Source: Anaerolineales bacterium
GTDB taxonomy: Bacteria; Chloroflexota; Anaerolineae; Anaerolineales; RBG-16-64-43
Assembly: GCA_016928575.1 (NCBI GenBank)
Contig: JAFGKK010000057.1
Coordinates: 1 to 64,000, forward strand
Length of the DNA: 64,000 nucleotides
Direction: 5' to 3'
The notes beneath the pieces were generated by a model. That model was not told the DNA's origin. It did no database searches and saw only the letters and a list, made by a program, of their open reading frames with translations. Positions 55,079-63,793 of this stretch are shown here, in pieces. Each line of letters begins with the position of its first letter. Position 1 is the stretch's first letter. The position numbers were made by a program, and so were the translations under genes.

Positions 55079-56230
55079 TTATGGGACAAGTTCACGATAC
55101 ACGCTCATATTCCCTTTAAGGAACTCCGCATCGGAAAAGCTCGCGCGGGCGGCTTCCGCCAGCATCCGTCGGTTTTTGGTGTGGCAAATATCTCCGTTCC
55201 ACGCGGAGAGAATTTTCTGGGATAGAATCTGCGAAGTTTCGGTTCGTCCGTCGAAGGGAATGCCGGTCGGCATCCCTAGCAATCGATCCAATTCCAATAC
55301 GGTCGGTCCCCAGCCCACAATCGGAGTGCCGCAGCAGACCGCTTCCGACAATACTCCGGGGAACGATTCGAGTCGGCTGGGAAGGACGACCAAACGAACC
55401 CTCCGCATCCTCTGCGAGATTTCCTCCTGGGATAATTGCCCTTCGTAGAGGATCGGAAATTTCTCCTCCCGGATGGCCTTCTCCACGAGCGGCAAGTCTT
55501 TCCCTGAGCCGCACACGTGCAAAGGAACGGCGTGCAATTTCTTTTCCAAACGGTAGGCGTCTATCAGCAAATCGATCCCTTTCCGCAGATATATGGTTCC
55601 CACAAACAGAATCCCCGACCGTTCTTCATCGGAAGGAACGTCTCCGCTTAAAAAAACCGAGTGGACGGGGTTTAATACTCTCCGCGCTTGATTTTCCGGA
55701 TAGCCGCTTTCCTTTACCGCCGTTTCCATCATCGCCATGGAAGGAAAAATCACCCGCCGGTAGGTTTTCAGCTCTTGGGCTGTCTCATAATGATGATGGG
55801 TAAAAACCAGCGGAATTTGGATCCCCAAAGCGCGCGACATGACAGGAAACGGATCATTCGCTAAATGGTTATGGATCACGTCGGGTTGGAAGAATTGAAC
55901 GGCTCGGCGCAATCCGACCAACGACATCATGCTGTAGAGTATCGACTGCAGCCCTCCGGAGAGCGAATTCGACCTTAGAAAAGCAAGGGGCAGCCAAAAG
56001 ATATCGGAAAAGACGGGCGTTTGAAGCGGAGGAGCGACCTGAATCTGCTTGCTGGGTAAAATCTCCCAGGAGTACCGGCGTCCGATTTTTTCCATCATCG
56101 GCAGCACCAGGACTTTGTTTCCTGCATCCACGAGGAGACGTGTAAGTTTCAATCCGATCCGAGCCATCCCCACTGCAGAAGGGGCCAGCGTCTCGGATTT
56201 GAGAAAGGGGTGTATTTGCAGTATTTTCAT
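55079..56230 (-). CDS. GT4-family glycosyltransferase
   Basis: A 383-residue GT-B fold enzyme. The N-terminal domain begins MKILQIHPFL and has DVIHNHLANDPFP. The C-terminal donor domain shows FVGTIYLRKGIDLLIDAY, HVCGSGKDL, and the sugar-nucleotide motif LESFPGVLSEAVCCGTPIVG (E...E) typical of GT4. It probably adds a sugar to an envelope or exopolysaccharide lipid carrier. Base composition is lower in GC than the flanking genes. Its ATG overlaps the stop of the truncated paralogue upstream. Confidence 0.9.
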   Translation of the reverse strand: MKILQIHPFLKSETLAPSAVGMARIGLKLTRLLVDAGNKVLVLPMMEKIGRRYSWEILPSKQIQVAPPLQTPVFSDIFWLPLAFLRSNSLSGGLQSILYSMMSLVGLRRAVQFFQPDVIHNHLANDPFPVMSRALGIQIPLVFTHHHYETAQELKTYRRVIFPSMAMMETAVKESGYPENQARRVLNPVHSVFLSGDVPSDEERSGILFVGTIYLRKGIDLLIDAYRLEKKLHAVPLHVCGSGKDLPLVEKAIREEKFPILYEGQLSQEEISQRMRRVRLVVLPSRLESFPGVLSEAVCCGTPIVGWGPTVLELDRLLGMPTGIPFDGRTETSQILSQKILSAWNGDICHTKNRRMLAEAARASFSDAEFLKGNMSVYRELVP

Positions 56231-56925
56231 TGGGCGAGAGTCCGGGGTGCGGATACCAATTCGTTGTATATCCGCACGTTCTCCTTTCCAAAATTTTGGA
56301 ATGAAGAATCGCTTTGCCTCAAGGCTCTTTCCCCGTGGGAAGAATATGATTGCATGTTGGGAATATCAATAATTCTTATCTTTGCTTCCGGATACCCGGA
56401 AGGCAATCTGAGGTCTTCTTTCGGGGCTCTACGTAGGACGATGATCCGATCGTACATTTTCCAATCGAAATTTGTCCTGGGAGGTTGGAAAGTCAGTACG
56501 ATGGGGATCTTGGGATTCAACAGACGCAACAATTCAGGAAGCCCCGGCTTGCTGTAATGGCAGTGAAGGATCTGCGGTCGGAATTCTCGTAAGGCGTTTT
56601 GAAAACCGGTTAAAAACCAAAGATCTATCCCTGCCGATCTTTTTCCGGCGCCAATCCATTTTCCCCCGGACACAGCTTTCCAATTTTGCACCAGCCGATT
56701 TCTGTCTGGGATCGCCATCGGCGCATACACAAGGAGGGAAACCCCCGGAGCGACGCCAAAACGGACCGGCTCCCCCCACAACCACTCCGGCCAAGGGTAA
56801 AGGGCAACCTCATGACCGCTTTTCTGGAGATAACCGCTCAGCTCAAGCGCCATGCGGGATGTCTCTCCAATCCTCGGTACAACCTTTTCGCTTCGTAGAA
56901 AGGGATGGATCTGAAGAATTCGCAT
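56227..56925 (-). pseudogene. Truncated GT4 glycosyltransferase lacking the donor domain
   Basis: A 232-residue open frame related to the next gene (MRILQIHPFLRSE against MKILQIHPFLKSE). It contains the N-terminal acceptor domain to the interdomain linker (IRIIDIPN). Then, in place of ~150 residues of donor-sugar domain, it jumps to a short C-terminal piece (FGKENVRIYNELV) that matches the last helix of the paralogue. The frame is intact, so an in-frame deletion is likely; a regulatory N-domain protein is the alternative. Without the donor site it should not transfer sugar. Confidence 0.65.
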
Positions 56926-57307
56926 TGGATGAGCCTCTAGAAAAAACCATTCTGTTTTCGTGCAACGAAGACCACTTGAAGCATGACGAACGGTTTTGGT
57001 TTGTGGCGATCCGGGACGCCGGGAGGATTGCGTAACGGCATATCCTTGCCCCCATCGTGACAAGGCATCCGAGAGAATACGGAAAAGAAAAATTCTCTCT
57101 CCCCTGGGCTTTGTCCCGAGGTCTTTTTCGAGATCGGCCGAGAGATAATTTAAAAAGAAACAGAAATCGGATTGTCAATGGAAAAATGGTTGTAGAGATC
57201 ATCCCATTCAACTACTCGGGGATATACCCGGGATAATTCTATCATATATAACTTACCGGTACGCGGCCGACTCGCAGATGGACGGTAACCTTTTTCGGAA
57301 AACATTT
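56926..57307. other. AT-rich intergenic region
   Basis: No gene is supported in these 382 bases. The stretch is visibly richer in A/T than the genome average, includes a tRNA-Ser-like fragment (57187-57230) and a TTGACA on the minus strand (57172-57177) whose -10 partner is unclear. It probably holds the promoter of the glycosyltransferase pair. Confidence 0.4.
57187..57230 (-). pseudogene. Decayed tRNA-Ser fragment
   Basis: On the minus strand, 27 of 34 bases match the D-arm to anticodon-arm part of the tRNA-Ser at 52257-52347, including GAGT-GTTGAATGGGA. The anticodon stem is nearly intact around loop CTCTACA, but variable arm, T-arm and 3' acceptor are not recognisable. Confidence 0.5.
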
Positions 57308-58750
57308 TCACGGGGCGATCTGCGGTTCCGAACGCCCGCCGGAAGAGATTTCCAGATGTTGCTTCCGGATCTCGCGAAGAGCCGTACGGACGGCCAATCC
57401 GCAAACGGCGAAGCCAAAAAGGGTATAGGGCATCTGCCAAATGATATTGTTCATAAATGTGTGAACGTAAGAATGCGCCTTAAAAATGACCAGCCAAGAA
57501 AGCGGCGCAAGAAAGGAAAGATATAAAGTTGCGATCAGCGCCTGACCGCGCAACCGCAGGAAGGAGTTGGATTTTTCTCTTAAAAGGAAATGCAAAATGA
57601 TCGATGCAGCACAGAAGAGGAAAATGAGGTAGAGATAGCGGATTTTGAAAATATAATTCGCGATGAAAGGGTCGGTAGACGGTATCCATTGCTTGAGATC
57701 CAGGTAGACTCCGCTAAGGTATATCCAAACAACCTCCGCCGGGTTGGCAGTAAGGCTCGCCTGGTAATCCGCGGGGAAAAGACTCGGATCGGCGTACGAT
57801 CGCCGCAGCAGCGAGAAGAAGATGTGATTGACGCCGTCGGAAAAATTTCCCGTTACATTTCCGATCTGGATGCAAAGGGCGGTCATGCTGGAGAGGATCG
57901 CCAGGATTGAGGACACGGCGGCGGTCAGCATACCGGCGGTAATTTCTTTCCACCCCAATTGCTCCAAAACGGCGAAATACACAAAGGGTGCTGTCATCAT
58001 GGTCAGAGTCGTGGTGATGTATTCAAAGCCGTTGAAGCAACATTTAAGGAATACCGCAAAGAAAACGATGGCTCCGAATCGAATTAAATTGAGCCTCGAT
58101 GCCCCTCTGACTTTATTAAGATAAAGGAGAAGGATCACCATGGGCAGATAAAAAGCCCATGTGGACCACCATAGGTTTCTTCCAAACACCGTCATCCATT
58201 GAGAAACTATAACCGAGATCAGGGAAAAAATAGCTGCGGTCCAACCGAACTCCCGGCGGAACCATTCCAAGATGACCGCGAGGACGGTCGCCAACAGCAG
58301 GGAAGTCAACCCATAAAAGATGGATAGTTTATCGGAATTGGAGAAGGGCAGGATTCCATCGAGAATTCCGAAGAGAATACCTTGCATACCATTTTGCGAC
58401 AAATACGGTGTAAAGGACCTAATGGGAAGCGAATCCCGGTAGGCTTGATATTGGAATTGGTAATTGGCGTTTTCTATATCTGGCGGGGTCTCGTCCGGCC
58501 CGCTGAGTCCAGGTAGCCCGCCGGCGGAGAACAATCCGTCACGCTCTGTCTTAAGGATCCTGCCCACAATGAAGCTTTCCATCACGATCTGGTGATCTTC
58601 GAAAAAACCGCTTTCGACGACACCCCAGAAGTTAAGGTAGAAACCAAGGAACAGGCAAACGATGGATGCGAATAAAAAAGCGAAGGCGCCGAGGCGTTCG
58701 GTATCCACACGATGTGGAAATTTGGTAATCCCGGACGAAAATCGTTGCAT
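57308..58750 (-). CDS. Polytopic membrane protein, unknown function
   Basis: A 480-residue integral membrane protein with about eleven to twelve hydrophobic helices and one long extracytoplasmic loop (~60-115, rich in Pro/Gly/Asp/Ser) after the first helix. That layout resembles GT-C-type glycosyltransferases or polymerase/flippase-type envelope proteins, but no diagnostic motif is seen. It belongs to the lower-GC patch with the two GT4 genes. The next upstream gene (metG) ends 12 bases before... its ATG follows the metG stop by 12 bases, so it may be read through from metG. Confidence 0.6.
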   Translation of the reverse strand: MQRFSSGITKFPHRVDTERLGAFAFLFASIVCLFLGFYLNFWGVVESGFFEDHQIVMESFIVGRILKTERDGLFSAGGLPGLSGPDETPPDIENANYQFQYQAYRDSLPIRSFTPYLSQNGMQGILFGILDGILPFSNSDKLSIFYGLTSLLLATVLAVILEWFRREFGWTAAIFSLISVIVSQWMTVFGRNLWWSTWAFYLPMVILLLYLNKVRGASRLNLIRFGAIVFFAVFLKCCFNGFEYITTTLTMMTAPFVYFAVLEQLGWKEITAGMLTAAVSSILAILSSMTALCIQIGNVTGNFSDGVNHIFFSLLRRSYADPSLFPADYQASLTANPAEVVWIYLSGVYLDLKQWIPSTDPFIANYIFKIRYLYLIFLFCAASIILHFLLREKSNSFLRLRGQALIATLYLSFLAPLSWLVIFKAHSYVHTFMNNIIWQMPYTLFGFAVCGLAVRTALREIRKQHLEISSGGRSEPQIAP

Positions 58751-58762
58751 CGGATTCTCTAC

Positions 58763-60538
58763 TCAGGCCGAGGGTTTTCCCAGCCGGGCGCGCTCCTGGT
58801 CGACGATTTCCGGCAGGAGTTTGCGGAACAGGGGTTTCGGCTCGGCAAGCGGTTGTCCGGCCGCAAGCCGGCTCGGCTCCCAACGGCCTGTGGCTCCCGC
58901 CGGATCGTAGGTCAGCACCGGCCGCGTGCCGAGCGAATCCGAATGCTCCTCGACCTTCTGCGTTCCGAACAACCGGCCGGAATGTCCGAAGCCGGTATGA
59001 AGTTCCTCGGAGGAAAACGGGATCACCGGAGCCAGCAGGGTTTTAAGTGAATCGATGACCCGCAACGCGGTGAAGATCGTCTTTGCGGCCGCGGCGCGTT
59101 CGGTTTTGATCTGGAACCAGGGCGCCTGCTGGTCGAGGTAGCGGTTGGCCTCGCCGGCCAGCGCCATCGCCTCGGCCAGGGCCGCGCGCAGTTGGACCGA
59201 TTCATACAACCCGCCGACCGCGCCGAAGGTCCGCTCGGCCTTGGCCAGCAATTCGTTGTCTTCGGCGCGCAGCTCGCCCGGAGAGGGGATGCATCCCTCC
59301 CAGTTGCGGTAGGAAAAAGTCAGCACGCGGTTGGCAAGGTTGCCCCAGGTGGCCACAAGTTCGTCGTTGTTGCGGCGCAGGAAATCCGCCCAATCCCAAT
59401 CGGTGTCGCGCGTTTCCGGCATGTTGACCGTCAGGTAATAGCGCACCGGGTCCGGACCGTAGCGTTCAACCGCGTCCAGACCCCAGACGGCCCAGTTGCG
59501 CGAGCCGCTGATTTTCCTGCCCTCCAGGTTCATGAATTCGTTGGCGGGGACGTCGGTGGGAAGGTTCAGAACCCCCTCCCGCTCTTCGGCGTAGAGCCGC
59601 CGGGTGCCGATCAACTGCGCCGGCCAGATCACCGCGTGGAACGGGATGTTGTCTTTGCCGATGAAGTAGTAGGTCAGCGCATCCGGCTTGTACCACCAGT
59701 CCTTCCAGGCTTCCGGCTCGCCACGGCTGTGCGCCCATTCCACCGAGGCGGAAAAATATCCGATCACCGCTTCGAACCAGACGTACAGGCGTTTGCCTTC
59801 CCAGCCCTCCTCGGGAAGCGGAATGCCCCAATCCAGGTCGCGCGTGATCGGCCGCCCGTGCAGGCCTTCCTCGATCATGTTGCGCGCGAAGCGCAGGACG
59901 TTCGGTCGCCAATGGTCCTTCCCGCTGGCGAGGTATTTGCGGATTTCGGAGGACAGCCCTTCCAGATCCAGGAAGAAATGCTCGGTTTCGCGCACCACCG
60001 GAGTGGAGCCGTCGGTCCGGCTGCGCGGGTTGATCAGCTGGGTGGCGTCAAGCAGGTTTCCGCACTGGTCGCACTGGTCGCCGCGCGCGTTCGGGTAATG
60101 GCAGAGGTAGCATTCGCCTTCCACGTAGCGGTCCGGGAGAAACCGCTTTGCCTTCTCGGAATACATCACCGACTGCTTTTTCCGGAAGAGGTATTCGTTG
60201 GCTTTCAGCGCGCGGAAAAAATCCTGCGCCACGCGGAAATGGTTCTCCGTGTGGGTGCTGGTGAACAGATCGTAGGTCAGGCCGGTTTTTTGAAAAAGGT
60301 CGATGAACCGCCGGTGGTAGCGTTGGTACACCTTTTCCGGCGTCGATTTCTCCGAGTCGGCGCGGACGGTGATCGGCGTTCCGTGCGAGTCGGTTCCGGA
60401 AACCATCAGCACCCGGTTGCCCTTCAAGCGGTGGTAGCGGGCGAAGACGTCGGCCGGCAGGTAGGATCCGGTGATGTTTCCGACATGGATGTCGGCGTTG
60501 GCGTACGGCCAGGCGACGGCGACGAGCACGTTTTTCAT
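58763..60538 (-). CDS. metG: Methionyl-tRNA synthetase
   Basis: A 591-residue class I synthetase. The HIGH motif is in YANADIHVGNITG, a four-cysteine zinc knuckle reads CYLCHYPNARGDQCDQC, WPAQLIGT and DVPANEFMNLEG precede the KMSKS position, which here is RKISGSRNW (Lys-Ile-Ser-Gly-Ser). The C-terminal anticodon domain ends without the tRNA-binding Arc1-like extension of long MetRS. GGAG lies six bases before the ATG and TATACT (60578-60583) is a possible -10. The KISGS variant is within the range known for non-proteobacterial MetRS. Confidence 0.95.
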   Translation of the reverse strand: MKNVLVAVAWPYANADIHVGNITGSYLPADVFARYHRLKGNRVLMVSGTDSHGTPITVRADSEKSTPEKVYQRYHRRFIDLFQKTGLTYDLFTSTHTENHFRVAQDFFRALKANEYLFRKKQSVMYSEKAKRFLPDRYVEGECYLCHYPNARGDQCDQCGNLLDATQLINPRSRTDGSTPVVRETEHFFLDLEGLSSEIRKYLASGKDHWRPNVLRFARNMIEEGLHGRPITRDLDWGIPLPEEGWEGKRLYVWFEAVIGYFSASVEWAHSRGEPEAWKDWWYKPDALTYYFIGKDNIPFHAVIWPAQLIGTRRLYAEEREGVLNLPTDVPANEFMNLEGRKISGSRNWAVWGLDAVERYGPDPVRYYLTVNMPETRDTDWDWADFLRRNNDELVATWGNLANRVLTFSYRNWEGCIPSPGELRAEDNELLAKAERTFGAVGGLYESVQLRAALAEAMALAGEANRYLDQQAPWFQIKTERAAAAKTIFTALRVIDSLKTLLAPVIPFSSEELHTGFGHSGRLFGTQKVEEHSDSLGTRPVLTYDPAGATGRWEPSRLAAGQPLAEPKPLFRKLLPEIVDQERARLGKPSA

Positions 60539-60724
60539 CGGGATTCTCCGCGGGCGGATGCGTTTTGGGATTTGCGGAGTATATCATCCGGAGGCGCAAA
60601 GAAGAAACCGCCGGAGGCCCGCGGGCGCCCGTGGCAGACGCTGCGGCTTACCCGTCCCCGGAGCCGACCGGCCAAGCGGAATCCCTTTCGGGGGAAGGTT
60701 GATGGGAAAGGATGATGACGTCTT

Positions 60725-61141
60725 TCAGGAGGAAAGATTCGGGGTTCGGCCTCTGCCTTTTTTGGTCTTCCGATCCGCCCTTTCCCGTTCTTCCTTTACC
60801 CGAAACCGGACGATTTTTTCGATTAGGCCGAACGGGATCGGCTTATCCAGCGGGAATTGGACGGCCCCTTTGGATACCGGATACGGCAAAAGCTCCTTCC
60901 GGAATTCCGACGTGCCGCTCGGCGTCGGATAGAATCCGATATGGCGCCGGAAGGCGCCGTAGTGAACCAGATTCCTTCCAAAAAGCGTAAAAGTCGGCAG
61001 CTGGTATTTGATAGCCTCCCTCCCGTCCGGCGCGGCTTTGCGGATGGCGGCCCGGATCTTTCGAAGGACGGCTTGTACATCCGGAGGAAAAGCGCGGACG
61101 TAGGTTTCTATATCCTGCGGGATCGGCTCACCGGGTTTCAT
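60725..61141 (-). CDS. DUF1801 (YdhG-like) protein
   Basis: A 138-residue small cytosolic protein of the DUF1801/iron-chaperone-like family. It has IETYVRAFPPDVQAVLRKIR, the EAIKYQLPTFTLFG block, VHYGAFRRHIGFYP and KGAVQFPLDKPIP, all standard for the family. Function is not established. A start at ATG 61141 matches family length; the frame is open 27 codons upstream without similarity. The C-terminal ~20 residues are Arg/Lys-rich. Confidence 0.85.
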   Translation of the reverse strand: MKPGEPIPQDIETYVRAFPPDVQAVLRKIRAAIRKAAPDGREAIKYQLPTFTLFGRNLVHYGAFRRHIGFYPTPSGTSEFRKELLPYPVSKGAVQFPLDKPIPFGLIEKIVRFRVKEERERADRKTKKGRGRTPNLSS

Positions 61142-61448
61142 GATTCCTGCTTTCGGAAACGGGACATTCTTCCGCGCCCAAGGAGCATATGCGATTGCGG
61201 GTGGATTTGCCGTCCGGTGCAATGAAGACGAATCGGGATTTCCGGTAAATTGTCAAAAATGGATCGTCCGGTAAACCATAAGCAATGGAATCCCCAAAAC
61301 CGGGTCGATCCTTCCCTCGCCCTGGCTGATGGAGGATAGGCGGGCGGCGTTCCATGCCACGATCCGTTTTCTTCATCCGGGTGGACGTATTCCGGCGGCT
61401 CTTATAGGCCGCCGGATTTTTCGAAGCGATGATTCTTTCCTGCCGCCA
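61142..61448. other. Intergenic region with a hairpin
   Basis: No gene is supported. The only clear element is the inverted repeat at 61392-61415 described separately. Confidence 0.4.
61392..61421 (+). terminator. Hairpin with T-run (plus strand)
   Basis: CCGGCGGC (61392-61399), loop, GCCGCCGG (61408-61415), then ATTTTT. The T-run is on the plus strand although both neighbours are on the minus strand; the hairpin alone may still halt the lipoprotein transcript. Confidence 0.45.
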
Positions 61449-61976
61449 TCATAAAATCGGCGTTAGGTCCGCGGCGGCACTACCGGGAAAGTTGATGAAG
61501 TACCGTTTTTCTTCGGTGGGAAGAATAAAGAACCACGCCAACTCCGTGGGGCTGTCTCCAATATAGATCCCCTTATAGATAGTATCCAATTGCACGAGCC
61601 ATTTGCCGAAATCCTCGGTGGCGGCTCTGTCGGCGGAAGCCGGGGTGACGGTGCCAAAGACCGTGAGGCATTTTCCGCCGTTTGCGAGGGTTATGACAAG
61701 GGTCTTGAAGTGGCAGGTATTGAATTCCAGCACCGTGGAGGTCAGCAGAATCTCAATCCCTCTCACGCTCAACGGACCGACAACAGGGCGCGGCGTCGAC
61801 GTTGGCGAAAGGGTGCTGGTGGGGGTGGCGGTCGATGTATTGGTTGGGGTGGAGGTAAGCGTTGGGGTCAGTGTATTGGTCGGAGTGGGCGTGAAGGTCG
61901 GGCCGAATAATTGACCGGGGCCGCACCCTGCCAAAAGAGACGCGCTGATCAGGGCGAGAACGATTAACTTTTTCAT
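61449..61976 (-). CDS. Lipoprotein with Thr-Pro repeat stalk, unknown function
   Basis: A 175-residue exported lipoprotein. Residues 1-17 are a signal peptide ending in the lipobox LLAGC. Residues ~30-66 are a low-complexity stalk of TPT/STPT repeats, followed by a ~105-residue globular domain of unknown type (VRGIEILLTSTVLEF, KTLVITLANGGKCLTVFG, KWLVQLDTIYKGIYIGDS). Thr-Pro stalks of this kind are common on surface proteins of Anaerolineae. AGGAG is five bases before the ATG. Confidence 0.85.
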   Translation of the reverse strand: MKKLIVLALISASLLAGCGPGQLFGPTFTPTPTNTLTPTLTSTPTNTSTATPTSTLSPTSTPRPVVGPLSVRGIEILLTSTVLEFNTCHFKTLVITLANGGKCLTVFGTVTPASADRAATEDFGKWLVQLDTIYKGIYIGDSPTELAWFFILPTEEKRYFINFPGSAAADLTPIL

Positions 61977-62411
61977 ATGAGCTCCTTGGTGGATGTGCCA
62001 TGCTTTGTATCCGGATCGAAAGCCGGAAGCCCGATGCGCTTCACGCAACAGCCGGTCCTAACCCTATTTCCCGGGAGATACATTCCCAACGGATTGTGCA
62101 AAAAGGTGCAGGAAGTCATTGCGAGCGTTTCACGGGGCGTGCTCCATGCCATCCGACAGACACAGTTTTTTTCCCTGAGCAGGATCGAAGCGGCCCCGGC
62201 CCGCCCGTGTGGTCCGGGACGGGCTTCGCTTCCTCCGGTCGATCCCGCTCCGCGAGGACAGGGTCGCAATGACATTATCGATCGCCTTTTTCAGAACCTG
62301 GCCAAGGAAACGGAAACGACCCTTGGATGGGAACCTCTCTATGAGCGCGGACAAGGCGGTCAGGTCCTCCGGGGGCTTTTCTCACAAGACCGCTTGGCGA
62401 CTCACAGCAAG
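61977..62411. other. Intergenic region with MITE-like element
   Basis: No coding gene is supported in these 435 bases. Most of it is occupied by the element at 62115-62273. Confidence 0.4.
62115..62273. repeat. 159-bp element with inverted ends GTCATTGCGA
   Basis: A perfect 10-bp terminal inverted repeat, GTCATTGCGA (62115-62124) and TCGCAATGAC (62264-62273), borders a 159-bp GC-rich segment with internal dyads. GTCATTGCGAGCG...CGCAATGAC ends are known from small non-autonomous palindromic repeats in many bacterial genomes. No coding capacity. Confidence 0.7.
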
Positions 62412-63587
62412 CTACTGGGCGTACTCCTGCAGCTGCCTCGCCCTCCGGGGGTGCCGCAGGCGGCGCAGCGCCCGGCCTTCGATCTGGCGGATGCGTTCGC
62501 GGGTCAGCCCGAACTTCTGGCCGACCTCTTCGAGCGTATAAGGCCGCTCGCCGCACAACCCGAAGCGCATCCGCAGCACCCGCGCCTCGCGCGGGCTGAG
62601 AGTGGAAAGGACTTCCTCCACCTTCTCGCGCAACAGCTGTTCGCTGGCGCTTTCGGTGGGCGAGGGGGTGAGGGTGTCTTCCACGAACGTGATCATCTCC
62701 TCGTCCTCGTCGCCGACCGGGTTTTCCAGGGAAACCGGGCGCCAAGAAACCTGCAGCATCCAATCCACTTTGCGTTCGTCAAGCCCCATCACCCGGCCGA
62801 TTTCCTCCGAGGTGGCCTTGCGGCCGGTGCGCTGTTCGATGTCGTGCGCGGTGCGGTACAGGCGCTGGATGCGGTCGGTCATGTGCACCGGCACCCTTAT
62901 CGTCCGGCTTTGGTCGGCGATCGCGCGCGAAATGGTCTGACGGATCCACCACGTGGCGTAGGTGGAGAAGCGGAACCCGCGGTGGTAGTCGAATTTTTCC
63001 ACGGCTTTCATCAGCCCGAGGTTGCCCTCCTGGATCAGGTCCAGGAAGTGAACGCCGCGCCCCATGTACCGCTTGGCGACGCTGACCACCAGGCGGGTAT
63101 TGGCCTTGATCAGATGCTCGCGCGCGGCCAGGCCGTCGATGATCAAGGCGTCCAATTGGCGGCGTTTTTGGACCGTGGAGGGGGAGGCTTCGTGGTTTTT
63201 CCGCATCGCCCGCAGGCGCAGGGCGGCTTCGCGCCCGGCTTCGATCCTCCGGGCCAGCGCGATTTCCTCCTGGGTGGAGAGCAGGGGGACCCGCGACATT
63301 TCCTTGAGGTACAACCCGACGGTGTCGTCGATGGAGATCCGCGCTAGATCGCTTTCCTTGCTGGCGCCGGCGCGTTTCGACGGAGTCCGCAGGGCGGGCG
63401 GCAAACCGCTCTCGCACACCTCGACTCCGGCGCTGTGCAGGAATGCCAGTACGCGGTGGAATTCCCCCGCCCGCTTGGCGGCGCTGGGGAAGGCTTCGAG
63501 GATGTCGTCGGTGGTGATGTACCCCTGGAACTCCGCTTGTTCCAGTAGGTCTGCAACTTGTTCTCGGTTTCGCCAATCACGCTCCAT
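62412..63587 (-). CDS. sigA: Primary RNA polymerase sigma factor (sigma-70)
   Basis: A 391-residue sigma factor. Region 1.2 begins about residue 84 ([12 protein letters not shown]), region 2 has [39 protein letters not shown] and [11 protein letters not shown], region 3 follows with IRVPVHM, and region 4 ends with [13 protein letters not shown]-like and [17 protein letters not shown] blocks. A short N-terminal region 1.1-like part is present, and the inserted non-conserved region is small. It should recognise the TTGACA/TATAAT promoters seen in this window. GGAGAG is six bases before the ATG. Confidence 0.95.
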   Translation of the reverse strand: MERDWRNREQVADLLEQAEFQGYITTDDILEAFPSAAKRAGEFHRVLAFLHSAGVEVCESGLPPALRTPSKRAGASKESDLARISIDDTVGLYLKEMSRVPLLSTQEEIALARRIEAGREAALRLRAMRKNHEASPSTVQKRRQLDALIIDGLAAREHLIKANTRLVVSVAKRYMGRGVHFLDLIQEGNLGLMKAVEKFDYHRGFRFSTYATWWIRQTISRAIADQSRTIRVPVHMTDRIQRLYRTAHDIEQRTGRKATSEEIGRVMGLDERKVDWMLQVSWRPVSLENPVGDEDEEMITFVEDTLTPSPTESASEQLLREKVEEVLSTLSPREARVLRMRFGLCGERPYTLEEVGQKFGLTRERIRQIEGRALRRLRHPRRARQLQEYAQ

Positions 63588-63793
63588 GCGGTTCTCTCCT
63601 TGTAAGGAAGGTCTTGCATGGGGGCAGGACGGCTTTCGTTATTCCGAACCGGCTGGAATGTTGGGAACGATGCCTTCACGCCCGAGTACGAGTTCAGTCG
63701 CTAGGGATCCGCCGGAAGAGGGAACGCCCTCCGCCGGGAGGAAACCCGGGTGCCAAACCCCGAGCTGGAGTTTGGGATCGGTTTGCGCTGGAG

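Noticed and set aside
57187-57230. Functional amber-suppressor-like tRNA (loop CTCTACA, apparent anticodon CTA)
   Set aside because: T-arm, variable arm and 3' acceptor are missing and the anticodon stem has a mismatch, so it is only a remnant.
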